Made by a program: the position numbers and the translations under genes. The notes under the pieces were generated by a model, which saw only the letters and a program-made list of their open reading frames with translations, was not told where the DNA came from and searched no databases. From Blastopirellula marina (GTDB taxonomy: Bacteria; Planctomycetota; Planctomycetia; Pirellulales; Pirellulaceae): a DNA stretch of 64,000 nt. This document shows positions 62,653 through 64,000 of this stretch, one piece after another. Every line of letters starts with the position of its first letter. Position 1 is the stretch's first letter. The DNA lies in contig NZ_PUHY01000010.1 of NCBI RefSeq assembly GCF_002967765.1, positions 992,001 through 1,056,000 on the forward strand, read 5' to 3'.

Positions 62653-64000
62653 ATGAAACCACTAGCTCATGCACTCCTGATCGGTTTTCTTTCCGCCACC
62701 ATGGCATTTCCACCGCCGGCACTTATGGCCCAAGAACCTGCCGCGGCGGCGCCCGATAAACTCATTGGTTTAGGGTACATTCCAGAAAACGCCGTCGGTG
62801 TGGCTCAATTACAGGCCGATCGATTTCTGCAGGACAAGTTTGTCCAGGCATACCCGGTCGAAGTCGCAAAAGCATTTGGCGATTTGTACTTGGGCTTCAA
62901 CCCGATGGAGATCACCGCGCTGACGGTTGCGGTGACCGCTCCTTCCCAGCAGATGCCACAACCGGGCGTCCTGGCAGTTGTGAAGACCTCGGAAACACTA
63001 GATCCAGAGACCTTCTTCGCTGGCATCGACGAGGTGGTCGACCAGGTTGTGAGCGAAGAAGATATCACCGACCACTTTCCCACGCTGAAAGGGAAGGCCT
63101 TCTACACGCAGGCAATTCCGATGGATTACTGCTGTGCCCATATGTTGGACGAGCACACCTTCATCATCGGCACGATGGGATTGGTTTCGACGGTCGTAAA
63201 AGCAGGACCCAATGCCGATCTAACTGCGCCTGCCAAGATGCTGGCCGAAGGCAATCAAGGCTCGGACGTCATGGCGATCTTCAACGTTGGTGCGGTACGA
63301 GATCTTGCTAACCAGGCCCTTAGTCGACAGGAAATCCCGCCTCCATTCGGCATGTTTAAGCAAATCCCGAACTATACAGAATCGGTGTCGGTTCAAATGA
63401 CCTGCTTCGATGGTTTCTCAGCCATGCTGAAAATCAACGGCGTCGACGAACCCTCGGCCAAGCGATTGGAAGTCATGATCCAATCGGCGATGGACATGGG
63501 TAAGCAGGTCACCATGATGCAAGCCAACGAGATGCTGCAAAGCGATGATGAGATTCAAGTCGCGATGGGTAAGTACCAGCAGCGCGTGACCGCCAAGATG
63601 TTCGACGCACTGACACCTACCCGCGAAGGCAAATCGCTGGTCTTGAAGGTCGAGCAAGACAAGGACAGCATTGCCGGGGCAAACGTTGCGGTGATTGGGA
63701 TCTTGGTTGCGTTGCTCCTACCGGCCGTGCAGCAGGCCCGCAGTGCCGCCCGACGCATGCAATCTTCCAACAACATGAAGCAAATTGGCTTGGCAATGCA
63801 TAATTATCACGATACGTTTGGCAAGCTCCCGGCCCAGGCCTCGACCGACAAGGACGGAAAGAAGCTGCTATCGTGGCGTGTGCACATTCTGCCCTTTGTA
63901 GAACAACAAGCTCTTTACGAACAATTCCACCTGGACGAGCCTTGGGATAGCGAACACAACAAGAAGCTGATCGCCAACATGCCTGGCGTTTATCGCAATC
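62653..64000 (+). CDS. Exported protein with internal DUF1559-like segment (runs off the window)
   Basis: The frame is open to the right edge, 449 residues from the ATG at 62653, with GAGG about 10 bases upstream. A signal peptide ([19 protein letters not shown], cleavage after ALMA) precedes a domain of about 310 residues with no known family ([58 protein letters not shown]). At about 349-365 lies [18 protein letters not shown] and then [20 protein letters not shown] and [20 protein letters not shown], the DUF1559 hydrophobic segment and start of its domain. Here that segment is internal rather than N-terminal and has no prepilin cleavage site before it. The remainder of the DUF1559 domain lies beyond the window. 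Confidence 0.85.
   Translation, partial: MKPLAHALLIGFLSATMAFPPPALMAQEPAAAAPDKLIGLGYIPENAVGVAQLQADRFLQDKFVQAYPVEVAKAFGDLYLGFNPMEITALTVAVTAPSQQMPQPGVLAVVKTSETLDPETFFAGIDEVVDQVVSEEDITDHFPTLKGKAFYTQAIPMDYCCAHMLDEHTFIIGTMGLVSTVVKAGPNADLTAPAKMLAEGNQGSDVMAIFNVGAVRDLANQALSRQEIPPPFGMFKQIPNYTESVSVQMTCFDGFSAMLKINGVDEPSAKRLEVMIQSAMDMGKQVTMMQANEMLQSDDEIQVAMGKYQQRVTAKMFDALTPTREGKSLVLKVEQDKDSIAGANVAVIGILVALLLPAVQQARSAARRMQSSNNMKQIGLAMHNYHDTFGKLPAQASTDKDGKKLLSWRVHILPFVEQQALYEQFHLDEPWDSEHNKKLIANMPGVYRN

Overview
The window comes from the chromosome of a planctomycete, most likely of the family Pirellulaceae (Blastopirellula/Bremerella/Rhodopirellula-like). The signs are three DUF1559 proteins with an N-terminal-methylation-type hydrophobic segment (two of them a tandem pair), an ECF sigma factor beside a membrane VWA protein, long TPR proteins linked to ExbB/ExbD, menaquinone synthesis by the futalosine route, and small gene sets packed head to tail. 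This assignment rests on gene content; no alignment was run.

Layout. (1) 1-8330, minus strand: a flagellar export/basal-body operon in the classical order flgB-flgC-fliE-fliF-fliG-fliH-fliI-fliJ-motE/ylxF-like-fliK (fliK runs off the left edge). Upstream of it, 8552-13860 minus, lie a sigma-54 activator of the NtrC type, its soluble histidine kinase, a FlgN-like protein and a membrane-anchored TPR protein. A good sigma-54 promoter sits immediately before flgB and a perfect palindrome lies about 110 bp further upstream, so activator, kinase, operator and target operon are contiguous. (2) 14171-18935 minus: an alpha/beta-hydrolase-fold protein without a catalytic triad, malate dehydrogenase, and two membrane proteins sharing a repeated module. 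(3) 19235-28598 plus: ECF sigma factor, VWA-like membrane protein, then two exported TPR proteins, one ExbB/TolQ and two ExbD proteins, which look like an energised envelope machine. (4) 28628-36924: XerC/D recombinase, GalE, a PlsC-family acyltransferase, a YhaM-like HD exonuclease, a GGDEF protein with a destroyed signature, then prmC, prfA and rpmE. (5) 37267-41963 plus: ubiE/menG, ubiX, ubiA and mqnE (menaquinone synthesis) followed by two small membrane proteins. (6) 42183-51174: a DUF4272 protein, recG, rnhA, a sensor kinase with a haem-like motif, priA and nadD. (7) 51189-55871 minus: a DUF3289-like orphan protein and hisD-hisC-hisB. (8) 56088-64000: two tandem DUF1559 proteins each with its own terminator, a small lipoprotein, the fused 23S rRNA methyltransferase RlmKL, and at the right edge an exported protein with an internal DUF1559-like segment.

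Most genes are ordinary housekeeping or flagellar genes. The parts that deserve attention are the self-contained sigma-54 flagellar circuit, the TPR-ExbB-ExbD-ExbD set, three proteins that keep a fold but lose its catalytic or metal-binding residues (hydrolase, GGDEF, VWA), the three-copy module in the 16.4-18.9 kb pair, and the orphan DUF3289-like protein. No CRISPR array, insertion sequence, prophage, rRNA or tRNA gene was seen. Several start codons were moved from the longest open frame to a nearer ATG/GTG with a ribosome binding site; this is noted per gene.
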